Shown one piece after another: positions 19,401 through 31,300 of a stretch of 64,000 nucleotides of DNA. Every line of letters begins with the position of its first letter. Position 1 is the first letter of the stretch. The DNA comes from Ophthalmolycus amberensis. Lineage: Eukaryota > Chordata > Actinopteri > Perciformes > Zoarcidae. The stretch covers positions 415,895-479,894 of the forward strand of contig JAFEUB010001039.1 in the NCBI GenBank assembly GCA_024529925.1, read 5' to 3'. The notes below the pieces were generated by a model. That model saw only the letters and a program-made list of their open reading frames with translations. It was not told the origin of the DNA and did no database searches. A program made the translations under genes and the position numbers.

Positions 19401-22152
19401 TCATCTACTGGCTTCACACTGTCGGTGCAGAGTTTTGAGAGCAGATTTGTAAAGATCTGTAAAGATCTATCTACTTTAAGAAAGGGTTTGACAAGATGAA
19501 AATACCTTATCTGTGGCTTTTCCAGAAAATGTTCTGTATCTTGATATACGTTTATATTATGACATATAATGGCATATAGAGGATTTTATCTATATTGTCC
19601 ACTCCTACCTAAGATAGTCCTGAGAAATCCCCCATATTTATCATACAGAGCACCATATGCATCCTCTGCCATTCTATTTACCGTAAGTTTCAGAATTCTG
19701 TGTGAATTCATGCATGACTGATTTTTGCCTAATTAGCCCAGAAAATGCTCAGAATAATTTAGATATCGGAAGACATTGATGTTCTATAAATGCAGTCTAC
19801 ACACAGTATATTCAGATGTCTGTGTCTACCCTCCCTCAGCTAAGTTTGGTGCTAACGCCATCCTGGGCGTCTCCCTGGCTGTGTGCAAGGCTGGTGCCGC
19901 AGAGAAGGGCGTTCCCCTCTACCGCCACATCGCTGACCTGGCTGGAAACCCTGAAGTCATCCTGCCCGTCCCTGTGAGTGTGATGGTGCAATTACCGAAG
20001 TCGTGTCCCACAGACTTAGTAGAGACTCTTAATGTCAATAGGCCTAAAAGACGTACGCCATTAGTGAGTGATGCAGAGAATCATAAATTCAGTCGTGAGT
20101 CCATTAAGCTGAAAGCCGATCCTCTCTGCCTCCGTCCAGGCTTTCAACGTCATCAACGGCGGCTCACACGCAGGCAACAAGCTGGCCATGCAGGAGTTCA
20201 TGATCCTGCCTGTGGGAGCCAGCAGCTTCAAGGAGGCCATGCGCATCGGTGCCGAGGTCTACCACAACCTGAAGAATGTCATCAAGGAGAAATATGGCAA
20301 GGACGCCACTAACGTAGGAGACGAGGGAGGCTTCGCCCCCAACATCCTGGAGAACAAGGAAGGTGAGAGGAAGCATGAAGTCGCAGGGGTTCGATACCAG
20401 CCAACAGAGTTCACATCCAGCTGAATACATTACTAGTTATTTTAGGACACGGATGTAGGCTTGTTTTCATTTTTGAGGAGAGAGTTGATCGTACAAAGTT
20501 GTCACAGTGTGACTACTTGAAAGCAATACATTCTTGGACCTCTCAAGGAAGTACTTCACTTATCACGTCACTCTTGGGCCGACATATGGTTTCTAAATGA
20601 AGGCCTCGACTCAGGAACCAATGCACCGACGGCCAGCCTCTGACTCCAGTGTCGGGTTACGGTGCTGATATGGAAAGTGGAGCAGAGTCTTCAGTGGCGA
20701 CACATTTGTGCAAACTGAATGATTTTATTACCTACGTCTCTTGTCGCATTTTTACAGTAGTATGTTGTTTTTGCCCCAGCTCTGGAGCTGCTGAAGAACG
20801 CCATCGCGAAGGCCGGCTACACCGACAAGATCGTGATTGGCATGGACGTGGCTGCCTCTGAGTTTTACAAGGGCGGCAAGTACGACCTGGACTTCAAGTC
20901 CCCCGACGACCCCAGCCGCTACATCTCCCCCGACAAGCTGGCTGACCTCTACAGGAGCTTTGTCAAAGATTACCCCGGTGGGTTTCAACACTTATCCTCT
21001 TCTTTACAGCCCTGAAACTCTTTGTCTGCAAATGTTTCTGTTGTGGTTCACTCATCGCGCTCTTAAGCATTGTTTTTGGCCAAACAGGCAGCTGTTTTCA
21101 GCAAAAACTCTAAAGAACACCACTGTTCACTTCTGTCAAAGTTAGCAGCTAGCTGGTGAACATAGGAGCATTTTAGCAGCGCGTTTCTGCTGCCACCAAG
21201 TGGTCAGAAGCATCAACTACTGCAGGTTTAAGGTGTCTGTAGATGGTAGCTATTGTTCAGTGGCATCTTAATCAATGCTGATGTGTTGGATTTCTGAATG
21301 GCTGTAACATTACCCTCACCTACTCGCTATCCTAACAGTGGTGTCCATTGAGGACCCCTTTGACCAGGATGACTGGGAGGCGTGGAGCAAATTCACAGCC
21401 AGCACCAGCATCCAGGTGGTGGGCGATGACCTCACAGTCACCAACCCCAAACGCATCGCCAAGGGTGTGGCTGAGAAGTCCTGCAACTGCCTGCTGCTCA
21501 AAGTCAACCAGATCGGCTCCGTCACCGAGTCCCTGCAGGCGTGAGTGTGATCAAAGTTCTGCACCAAAATCCAAGAAAGTAAATAAAGTACAAGCTGGCT
21601 AACTTGGCTTAAATGTGTCTCCTTTTTAGCTGCAAGATGGCCCAGAGCAACGGCTGGGGCGTGATGGTCAGCCATCGCTCTGGAGAGACCGAGGACACCT
21701 TCATCGCTGACCTGGTGGTCGGTCTCTGCACTGGACAGGTAAAACCTCAACAGACGTATCATTTTTCCTTCCAATTGTGGCATTAATTGGTAAACTGTAC
21801 TACAGGTGTAGCTTTAACTTTACAGATTGGGTCTTATATTTCATTTAATTCCTTTCCCAGATCAAGACTGGTGCACCTTGCCGATCTGAGCGCTTGGCCA
21901 AGTACAACCAGCTGCTCAGGTGAGTCCAGTCCAGAAACGTATGCCTACAGTTACACTGCCTACAGTTACACTGACGTTTATTAACCGGATGAGATATACG
22001 GGCCATGCTCCTTAGAGGCACTGCTTTGCAGAGTTTCTCAGACTATCGATCCATTCCATGTTAACAAACTGTCCTCACTCTATCCTAGGATTGAAGAGGA
22101 GCTCGGCGACAAGGCCCGTTTTGCCGGCCAGAACTTCAGACACCCCATCTGA
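16486..22152 (+). CDS. eno1: Alpha-enolase (2-phosphoglycerate hydratase), complete
   Basis: This glycolytic enzyme converts 2-phosphoglycerate to phosphoenolpyruvate in the cytosol as a dimer. Coding exons: 16486-16570, 18271-18366, then either 18510-18568 or 18840-18898, then 19318-19387, 19840-19973, 20140-20362, 20780-20977, 21339-21540, 21630-21738, 21861-21919 and 22089-22152. Phases agree throughout and give 432 residues (human 434). The start MSILKIHAREIFDSRGNPTV is the family N terminus, in a good context (accATGtcc). Catalytic features present: the SGASTG loop, SHAGNK and QEFMILP, NVGDEGGF (acid Glu), the magnesium ligands in VIGMDVA, IEDPFDQ and GDDLTVTN, LLKVNQIGS (base Lys), SHRSGETED and IKTGAP. 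The C terminus is NFRHPI, not the mammalian NPLAK. Exon boundaries match the vertebrate enolase pattern. The sequence favours eno1 over eno2/eno3. The unusual point is the duplicated exon 4, listed separately. Confidence 0.97.
18377..18509 (+). promoter_or_regulatory. eno1: Long pyrimidine-rich tract upstream of eno1 exon 4a
   Basis: The intron before exon 4a is dense in TCTCTCT, CTCTCC, GTTCTCTTG and CTCTCTTCC elements up to its acceptor (ctcctgttag). Such clustered CU elements are typical polypyrimidine-tract-binding-protein sites, which repress one of two alternative exons in genes such as PKM. A regulatory role here is inference. Confidence 0.4.
18510..18568 (+). CDS. eno1: eno1 exon 4a, alternative version of coding exon 4
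   Basis: This 59-nt exon is bounded by a good acceptor (cctgttag) and donor (accag, gtaaat). It continues codon 61 (Gly) from exon 3 and encodes VKRAVKYVNEFLAPALCNQ, ending exactly at a codon boundary for exon 5. Length and phase are identical to exon 4b, 271 nt downstream, and 8 of 19 residues match it. It aligns with the enolase helix at residues 62-80 but differs in charge and gains a cysteine. Using both or neither exon would shift the frame, so the two must be mutually exclusive. An open frame, two intact splice sites and enolase-like positions (A, V, N, APAL) argue that it is functional. Confidence 0.85.
18840..18898 (+). CDS. eno1: eno1 exon 4b, canonical version of coding exon 4
   Basis: This 59-nt exon, with acceptor cccttgcag and donor ggaag, gtagga, encodes VSKAVENINKKIAPALVRK. 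It closely matches the residues of mammalian ENO1 at 62-80 (VSKAVEHINKTIAPALVSK), so it is the ancestral-type version. It is more basic than exon 4a. Confidence 0.95.
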
Positions 22153-22605
22153 GCTGGTCCACCTCCACGGGCCTCTGTGTGTTCAACTGCTCATAAATAC
22201 TCCCCACTAATATACGCTACATTAGGTTGCCTGCCCTGTCCGGAGAGAAGACGGAGAGATTACTTGCTGACATCCAAGGTCCATGTCTGGTCTGTGGCGT
22301 GGAGAAGCCATTCAGTATAACCCAGTACAACCACAGCTCGGCTCATCCTCAAAACTGTGCTTTAGCTCCTGAATGGTGTCGGTCCCAGTGTTTGTGTCTG
22401 TGTAACTGTGTGAGAGCTTTTCGTTCAGCTTCTTGTGAGTTGTAGTGATTTTTGGTGCTCTTGAGCTACTGTAACTGTAGTACGGCTCTGCCTCGAGCAG
22501 TGGTAGCAGTACTGTGTGTGCGCGCGCAATGTGTCGCATCTGACATGGTCTTGTGTTGCTGTAAGCGTTTGCAGAAATATGTAATAAACAACATAGTTTA
22601 AAACA
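22153..22605 (+). other. eno1: eno1 3' UTR
   Basis: About 450 bp of non-coding sequence follows the stop codon and ends shortly after AATAAA at 22583-22588. It includes a short gtgtgtgcgcgcgc run near 22515. Confidence 0.8.
22583..22588 (+). terminator. eno1: Poly(A) signal of eno1 (AATAAA)
   Basis: A canonical hexamer lies 431 bp after the eno1 stop, followed by a T-rich stretch (catttttgtaaatttgt) suitable as a downstream element. Confidence 0.85.
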
Positions 22606-23989
22606 TTTTTGTAAATTTGTCATTCATCCACATGTTCAGGTGTTATCTGAAATCACGGGGCTACTGCAGAGCTTCATAGATGGTGATGATTACCTATTGC
22701 TATCAATATAAACGAGGTCATAATCACAAATCCTTTAGGATTCATAGCTTTCTCACAGAGAAGATGATCTGTGGTGAAGGGCCTCCTCAGTAACTGCTCC
22801 TGTTAGTGTGAGGTGTGTGTGTGATGTAATCTGAGTGCCACTGAGAGGCAGAAACATGAGCTCGGTGCTCGGGGACGCCATTTCTGTCCCCTTGGGTAAA
22901 AGAATCCAGAAGCTCTCCGCAAGCTCTTTTTGTACTGAGCCTTGCCAAGATAAATGAGGATCTATTCACCAGTGGTTCGGTACCTGGGGGGATTGCCAGC
23001 TGGGTCTGTGCCACACCAATTCACTTTGTGTGAGCCCGGTCTGAACCCGCCTCCATTGTTCAGTCATCACCAAGGAGATGTATAACAAATCACTGGTACA
23101 AAGACACTACCAAGCATGTATTACAGTCTATAAACATCCTGTGACTCATCGGCTGCAGATTTCCTCCAGCAACACATCCTCTCACTTCAATAGACTAACA
23201 AGGTTTTTACAGAAAGTTTAAAAGAGTGAGAGTAAATCTTTGTTACTTGTTCATTTATATCACTGCTTGGCTCACAGCCTTAATACACGACTTTCTATGA
23301 AACTGCAATGCTTGATTTCTTTTCCTTGAGACCTGCGCCATCTAGTGGTCAGATCCATGCGGTATACTTCACTGACTTGCTCCTCACACATGTAAAAAAG
23401 AAGCCAGAGGGCTTCCAGAATGACATTTAAAGATGACTTTATAGGGCTCCATCAAAACGTATTAGCATGTTTCTGTAGATATAACAATAGAAATATAAAG
23501 TCAATAAAAGCGACACCAGTTTTCCTCCTGAAATCATCAGCAAACTGTTACTTATTCGACTGTTGATCAGGCCGTACTAAAGACAGCTCCTGGTGCTGAA
23601 ATGAGGCCTCCACTACCAAAGAGGGAAAAAATGAAATTTTACAATCTGTCCTTATTTCTGAGGCAAAGAATTACCTGTTAAACTAAATCCTGAAAGTATT
23701 TTTCAACCAAAAGAGATTTGTCCTAAAAACACAAATGATGAGATGAGGCTGAATCATTAACTAAACGCAACAGTTTCAGTTGGAAAAAGATTATTTCATT
23801 AGGAATGTAAGTGCTGCTAGCTTCAGTGTTCAATGCAGCTTAATTTAACACAAAACAAACTAATTAATGAAGCAGATCATTTCTAATCTCTGTATGCCAA
23901 TACAATAAGTTCCCGTCTGTTAGAGGGGGTTAGAATCATTCAAATATGGACAGTTTTTCAAACAATTAAAAACATAATGGCCAGTGTTT

Positions 23990-24570
23990 GTATTGCTCAG
24001 TTGTGTCAGGCATTCAAATTCTATTCTAATCTATTTTGTGATCAGCGACAGTCATATTGTTCTCTTACAGTTTTGTTATTTTACAGTAGGCCTTTTAATG
24101 TGAATATATGCTATTTTCTGTATATTCGCTATTACTCCTAATTGTGTCATAAAATACCCTATTTTCAATTTTATTACCTTGTGAAGGTCTTAAAATGTGC
24201 TTGTTTTTGTATTTCACTCCCCATAAAGGAATTCAATTCTACTCTATTTTGTGATAAGATATTGTTACATTTTGTAATACTGTTGTCTTCCAATTCTGTT
24301 ATTTGACTACAATAGTCCTTTTATGTAAATATATGCCATTTCAATACTACAGTTAACTCAAATCTCCCAACACAGATAATAATCTATTTCATACTGTTCA
24401 TACTGTTAATCTTCTAATTGTGTTATTACACCCTTCTTCTCAGATCAATTTAGCAGTGTTGTCTTGTGCCAGGTGTTAAAATCTGATGTTCCGATGTATT
24501 TAATTCCCCATGAAGGAATTCTATTCTACTCTATTTTGTGATCAAATATTTTTCAGTTCTGTCATATTAT
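23990..24570 (+). repeat. Diverged tandem repeat (about 213-287 bp spacing)
   Basis: The block ctattctaatctattttgtg (24021) recurs as ttctactctattttgtgat at about 24238 and again near 24525. Each later copy is preceded by a ccccat-aaggaatt block, at 24219 and 24506, 287 bp apart. Each copy is followed by a related stretch ending in atgtaaatatatgc-like sequence. Origin is unknown; it could be a tandemly duplicated transposon fragment. Confidence 0.6.
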
Positions 24571-24668
24571 TCCCGCTAATTGAGTCACTTGTTTACTGCA
24601 TGCCTTATAATGTAACACATCCAGCATATGTACTGTATATTCAATACGGCAGTACACTCAAATCTCCT

Positions 24669-24688
24669 GAGAGAGAGAGAGAGAGAGA
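24669..24688 (+). repeat. (GA)10 microsatellite
   Basis: A perfect GA run lies about 145 bp before a complementary-type CT run (24834-24894). The two could pair as an inverted repeat. Confidence 0.95.
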
Positions 24689-24833
24689 TTCTGTTCTATT
24701 GTGTTCTATTCTTCTTGGCTCTGACAGTCTAAATATAGTCTGGCAGTATCACAGGAGGTTTATAAGGATGAAGATAGACCAAGTGTTGCTACAGAATAGA
24801 CACCCCGAGGACTCCCACGCCTTCCACCCTCCT

Positions 24834-24857
24834 TCTCTCCCTCTCTCCCTCTCTCTC

Positions 24858-24894
<37 letters not shown>
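24834..24894 (+). repeat. (CT)n microsatellite, about 61 bp
   Basis: A nearly pure CT run is interrupted by a few CCCT units. Read on the minus strand it gives a spurious Arg-Glu peptide. Confidence 0.95.
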
Positions 24895-24899
<5 letters not shown>

Positions 24900-25084
24900 G
24901 ATGTTCCCAGTTTTGGCCAGTGGGTGACGATATTTCACCGGTTGAACTTTGAGAACCCCCCAACTGTTCTCACCCCAAGATGAAGAAGGATGCTGTCATG
25001 CTGAGTGCCCCTCACACACACTAGTCAGAGCATTCCGGCTACGATTACTCCCTCTTTATTCTCAAGTCCATCACTCATGACAGC

Positions 25085-25301
25085 ATTATATTAAACGTGG
25101 TTCCGTTCCGTTATAGCTAACGTACATAAGAGAAGATATACAGGTGGCGATGCAGCTGCTGTGCTACTCTGTGCAACGTTAGTGGCGACACTTGGCTAAC
25201 TAACGTTGGCTAATTGCCCCGCTGCTGCTGCTGCTGCTATTGTTTGTTGTTGCAGCCTCTCATCAAACAAATCACAGATGTTGTAGATCAAGCCCTTTAA
25301 G
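25085..25301 (+). promoter_or_regulatory. Candidate non-coding first exon or promoter, possibly of rere
   Basis: A segment with many CG dinucleotides for this part of the window and AGCTAGC / TAACGTTA-type motifs ends in agccctttaag followed by gtaagtgct, a consensus donor at 25302. A similar motif-rich block continues to about 25560. Synteny predicts that rere begins downstream of eno1 on this strand, so this could be a distal first exon. There is no transcript evidence, and the match may be chance. Confidence 0.3.
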
Positions 25302-28300
25302 GTAAGTGCTGTGAGCTTCAACCAGCCGTCTTCTTTTGCCTCTAACGTTCACCAGCAAACGAACAAGAAAGGGACAAATACAAAGGAATAGTTTGTAGAC
25401 ATTGGACTGTTAACGTACACCCTTGCTCGCTAGCTATTTGGCTAATTTGCCTATTAGCATCCGCTAGCTAGTTAGCTGAGAGACTTGTTTGCCCCTTACT
25501 CTTTCTGGTTACCATGGACTAACGTTAGCGGCTAGCGCCAGTGACTAGCACTGATTGGACAGCAAGGAGCAGTGTAATGTCTGGACACAATCAGCTCGTT
25601 GACACCGGTTAGCACAGTGCACATGCAACACACACAACATGAGTTCATTTTATTAAATGCTTTGTGGTTTCAACGTGCACGTACCCTTGCATTACGCTAC
25701 CTCACAAGTAAACGTTTTCTCATTTTGAATCCCCCCCCCACTGTAGTAGCTCTGTTCCAGGGAGTAGCCTGAGCCCACTCAGCTATTGTCATTAGATCTT
25801 GGATACGTTAGCTGGCGAAGCTAACTTGCTGTCTTTGTGTGCTTGACTTGTGCTCAATTATTGTTATCTAGCTTATAGTGTGTGGTTATTTACCAGCCTG
25901 GGGTGGCTTTAAAGAAAGCTTAGCACTGGATAACGGCACGCTCATGTTGACTTTTTGGAAACAAAGATGCAAGGCTTGTAACATCTTCATGGGAGAGATT
26001 TGTCAACAAATAGATTCAGCAGAATTGGCTTGAACACTTTCCACCTTTTGAGTAGTTGAAAACATCTGAGTAGTAACATTGGAGACCACTTAATGTACAG
26101 CGATAGGGATATTTGCTGTGTTTATGTTTTTATCAGTGCGTTTTTGTATGCGGTTAGTCCAAGTTGTTATGAATTGTAAGTTTGAAAATAGTTACAAATA
26201 CACTACAGTCACACACACACACACCATGCATAATCTGTCCAATAAACAAGATTCCAACGATGGTTTCTATTCATGTAAGTGTCTGTAACTTGACACAGAG
26301 CCATTAATAGCCAGTGATTTATATTTATTGAGGGCTTATGACTCACTCCCCACTTGTGACTTGTGCCTTACAGGCTACATAGCCCTGCACAATTGTGGAC
26401 GTCACCATAACTAATGAATATATACACTGTTCACAGTGATCAAAGGCGTGAGACGTATTATTTGCTCCATAAATGCCAAAGCTATTTTCAGTCTTTCAGT
26501 TGAAAGAATGTAATTTGGTGTTGACATCAAAGCCTGCATTTCCTTACTTGTCAAAGTGTCACAACATTAGGCTGATTATAAGAACATCTTTCATACATTA
26601 TCAGATAACCTGACAGCGTTGCGTTGTGAAACATAAACGTGCTCGACACCACATTATGTTCACTGACTGTAAACGACCTAACATGGACAGGTTTTGGTAC
26701 TTTGCAGTCAACTGCACCACAACTCTATCGGTTCAGTCATTGCCACCTGCTCAGGCCTCCTGATAATGATATGTGTAAGAGAGAGGCCACTGAACTGGAA
26801 AAAGTTCACAAACGCATCATGTAATGTCTGTTACACACGCTATTGTTTAGCAGTAGAGGGTTGAGTAGGAAAACATACGCATACACCCATATTTCTACAA
26901 ATAAAAGATTAACAGGTTATATTTCTTTCTTTCTTTGAGCAAATACAACTGTTACACCAAAATGTATTCAATCCGCTTTAGTTTGTTGCTGCATATATCA
27001 TGTATCACGTCACTGCAGTTGTGACGAAAGCAGCTCCTTCATACACCTTATTAGCTCCATACAACGTCGTGCATATGGCTCATCTGATGTTTTGCTGGCT
27101 TTTCCTGCTGCCAGATGCTTTGTGGTTGTGATTTAGGTTTTCCTAAACTACCACTTGGACTGTAAAGTTGCTGGGTTAGGTTACAGAGGTCTGCCATTAC
27201 GGGCTATACGTTGATTACTACTTTAGCACAGCGCTGACAGAAAAGCACCTCGATGTTTGGTTTATAGTTTTTGAAGGAAGATCATTTTTCAGCTTCAGCC
27301 AATAGGATCATTTAAAATAGTTTAAAACGGAACGTTTGTGGTGTCCTTTTTCTTTTTGTATATGACTGTAAAGTCCTTTTTTTAAATCCGCATTATCAGG
27401 TTATCTTGTAGTTCAGGGGGCCAGAGGCGATCAGCGGTGTTTTATAGTGTTTCAATTTGACTGGGATCTCAAGAGCAGCAGTGGGTAAAATTACTTTGAC
27501 TCACATATTCAATGACACACCCCATCCATCGAATGTTAATCTAGCCGGGTGGCTGTAGTAGCAGCAGAATAATGATAAGAGAAGTGTAATAACCCCGCTA
27601 TTTCCCTTTTAATGACTAATGTGTGTTTGAGTAATGGCAGCTCTCTGAGTAATATAATGTGGCGAATGGAGGGCCCAGATACTGTTAAAAGGAAAATCCC
27701 TTTTCACTGCACTCTGACACCTCTTTGTCGGATAATTTGTCAATACACATGTTCGGGAATTCGGTGTTTACATGCTGCGCTCGAATGGCATCTCGCTGTG
27801 ATTCACCAAGATGCCGTCACTACGTCTTTCCTTTTGCCATGAATTGTCACGAAAGATGATTCCCCCATAATAATGGCCGGGTCTAGTCTCAGAGCTACTT
27901 CATACTGAGGGATTATGTTGCAGTACGAGACGGTGCTATAACCCGTCATCGGTGTGGCAAGCGTGTGTTTTGAAAAGTGGCATTTTACTCTCAGCGAGGC
28001 TATTCTGTTTCAAATAAAGAGGATTAGCTGGATTTATTGTGACTTTTTCTCACGGATTTTATACACAGTATGAAGTTATGTTGGCAGTGGAGGTAGGTAA
28101 GCAGTGAAATACCTGCCTGACAGAGCAAACGCAGCAAATGATGTACAATCAAGCATCTTTATGCTTCAGATTTGTAGTTCAGAAAGTGTGTTGCCTTGCA
28201 TTCAGATTCTAGTCACCACGCATAGCTTCTGCAAAGACGATACAATAGGGGGAAGCGGGTGGATCCACTGATTTGGCTTTTTCCTTTAACAGATATCAGT

Positions 28301-31300
28301 TTCATTGGAAGATATCTGGCTATTACATAGAAAATTAATGCCCTGAACAAAGGAGCGATGTTCGCTCAAAGACCTCTTGATGGGCCATTCAAGTGCTGTA
28401 TATTCATTAAAAATAACAATCTGTCAGCACTTACTGACAGCACGCACAACAAGCCAAGCTCTCTTTATTGTTCTCCGAAGATGTTTTTCAGTTCCCGTGC
28501 CAAGAGCTGGGTAATTGGCTGTAGCAAAGCCTTGCATGTGTTGTTTTAAGATATTGGACTGACACGCACAGGGCACACTGGCAGAAATGTGCCCCCTCCT
28601 CCTCTTCCTGGCTTATCCCGGCAAGTCAGAGGAGGCAGAATGCTGGTTGTGTTTTGTGTTCTTTGACAGCTTCCCTTCACCTCTCATAAGAGGAGATCCA
28701 AGCCTGCTGCATCACATCTCATCTTTGTTTGATTCAGGCCTAGCTCTGCCTGCTCCACAATTGTACCAAGGACATAGCATCGGCAAACGCTCTCCGTGTT
28801 AACAATCGTGAGCTGTCTCGCTACATACTGCCGGTGGTATTTGATGTACTAGATGTGATCAGATCAGCTTTTTTTTTTTTGTCCTGTGAGCTCAGCCACG
28901 GCAAATTCGGTCTCGCGTCATCCTGCTTTGCGAGTTGCAAAGTGTTGCAACTCACCACATCTCAGTCGTCTGTGATTTATGTACATGAGGAGTTGTACAA
29001 TGGAGTGTGTGTAAAGTGGAATTGGAGGCGGGGCTGACGTTTGTAAGAGTTGTGAAGCCACAGCAAACATAGAGCAATGAATACACACAGTAGTTGTGAC
29101 TGCAAAGCTGATTATCTTTTGTGTCCAATATCTGGGAGTCTTACACATGGTTAGACGTCTCACGTCACCCTCACTAATAATTCATTAAAACACACACCAT
29201 ATCATGCAGATGATGGCACACGGTTTTTTTGGTTTTTAAGCATTTGGGCAAGATAGGCTAATAATAGCACTTACTCAATTACAGTGCCAAAAAAGCATGA
29301 ATTGAAAGTAACAGTCAGCCATTTGCCATCTCAGTAAAGGAGGGAAATTAAATGGTGTAGGATCAGCTGGCTGGCCCCTGAGGAGAGGGAGAGAAAAGGG
29401 GGGAGAGAGATGAGGAGTGGGAGTGCTCTGCCGCTGTGTGTGTGTCAGTGCTGATTAGGTAAGAGATTGCCTCATGTAATGACACGGCATGGCGCTAGTG
29501 GTGCAGAAACGCAAACAATGCATACCAGTGTTTTACTGTGCACACCCCCCTGCAGCTGCCTGCCCGGAGACGTTTGTACAGACATATACTCTCTCTCCCT
29601 AGAATATTTCAACCAATTCAGATGATGCCCTTGTTTTTCAGCGACACAAACACGAACCATCTGGAAGCCAACAGCTCTTTTCTCTCCCTGCGCTCTTTTT
29701 CTTCTTCTTCTGTAGCGCAGATGAAAGATGGAGGTGATTAAAGGAAAGCAGCACAATAGAGTCCGTGCAGCTTTCTGTCGGCGCGATATTGTTACTATTG
29801 ACGGCGGTATTTTTCGGTCCAGATTTGTGTTGTTAAAGAGGCTTCATAACCTGACCTCTGCTGTTTGAGCTGAACCTTAAGCATAAGGCCACACGTCATA
29901 GTCTGTAATGTACACAGCAACGTTGAGCGATTTAATGATGGATAAATAACGCCTCAGACACAATGTTAAGAACTATTGTATTTCCTGACACAGTGATTAA
30001 GGTAGTCACTGTGTTGTAATAAACAGGGAGCCACCTGGATTAGCAAGTCCAAATGATGCAGTTGATTTAGTTGATTGTTTTATAGATAGACGTGTCAATA
30101 ACGGTTGTCTATTGTGCAGAAAAGCGTACGTCTTTGTCTCTAACTCAAGTGTAATGGCTGGTGATGTGTGTGTTTTCTTTTCTGTGTGTAGGACATTGAT
30201 TTTCAACACCGTGGATGAGACGAATCATCCATGCGTCTTTTCACGACGTGCTGCTGGTTGTGCTCTGTGGCCCCTGTGACTGATGTCGTGACTGCGCATG
30301 AGGCACAGTTTGTTTGCAGAGCCTCAGACCTGTGACTGATGTTTTAATAGAGAGACGGCGCACGAGCCGGCGGCGAGCTCGGGGGTTCATGCGGCCGCAA
30401 GGAAACGACCCCGGTGACATTGTGGCACATCTCCACTCGGCGCCGCCGGTAAACCGTGTCCTTGCTCGCCCTTGCAGGCCCACCGATTGAGCCTTCAGTT
30501 CAGGCGCTGAATGGACCGTAGATTTAAGGATGGACATCTTGTCTCTGTGCGGCGTACACCCCCAGTTCCTGCAGCCAGAGAAAATGAGTTCTGAGGATTG
30601 GGTTTAGATTTGCCACTGTAGCACTTCAACTCTTATACACTCTAGCTACCATCAGGGGAAGGCTGTCAGAGAGAGAGAGGGAGGGAGGGAGGGGAGGAGG
30701 GATAAAACAGCGAAGCACAGCAGTGCTATCTAATAGATCAATTTGTAATAAATCTGTTACCTCAAGCTGTTGTTGTTCGCTTCTACTCAGGAAAAGGTGT
30801 CTGCGTTTCTCAGGCAAGAAAATGCTTGTCAGGCAGGGCATACAGAGCTATCAGTGAATGAGACGCGCCCAAAGCACAGTAAATCATTTCCTCTGTGCTC
30901 CGTTTACATAGGTCGAACACATCGCTCTCTTATCAGCACATTCCACTGGTCAAAAAAAGAGGCTTTTCTAACCAATCGATGGGGTCGAGCGCTGAAATGA
31001 GGAAGTAACGCTCCTCTCGCATTAAATCCGGTTATTCAATATGAGCCATTAATCATGATGAAAGAGCTCATTGATTAGGCTATGAGCCAAGGTTGGTCAA
31101 TTTGATTCCACAATGTGAGGATCTGTTGAAGTAGTGCGGCGCCGCAAAAAAAAAGCAGCAGCAGAATGGAAATGGCCCCATTATTATGACAACAGTTTGA
31201 TCTTTAAGGTAACAAAAGAGCGAGCCTCTGTAAGGACCACATGGTTGCTCTCCTGCTCCTCCTCCAGCAGCAGCCATATGGACCGTGCTAATTGTGTTTC

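Larger units (their letters stand above)
22610..25080. other. Intergenic region downstream of eno1
   Basis: No exon is recognisable. The region is AT-rich, and from about 23990 to 24570 it contains diverged tandem copies of a 210-290 bp unit. GA and CT microsatellites follow, the latter ending near 24894. Confidence 0.65.

Noticed and set aside
20380..20400. tRNA-like B box (gggttcgatacc) in an eno1 intron
   Set aside because: There is no matching A box or cloverleaf around it; a single 11-base resemblance is expected by chance.
24760..24963. Minus-strand frame with a Glu-Arg repeat
   Set aside because: It reads through the (CT)n microsatellite at 24834-24894; no protein family is recognisable.
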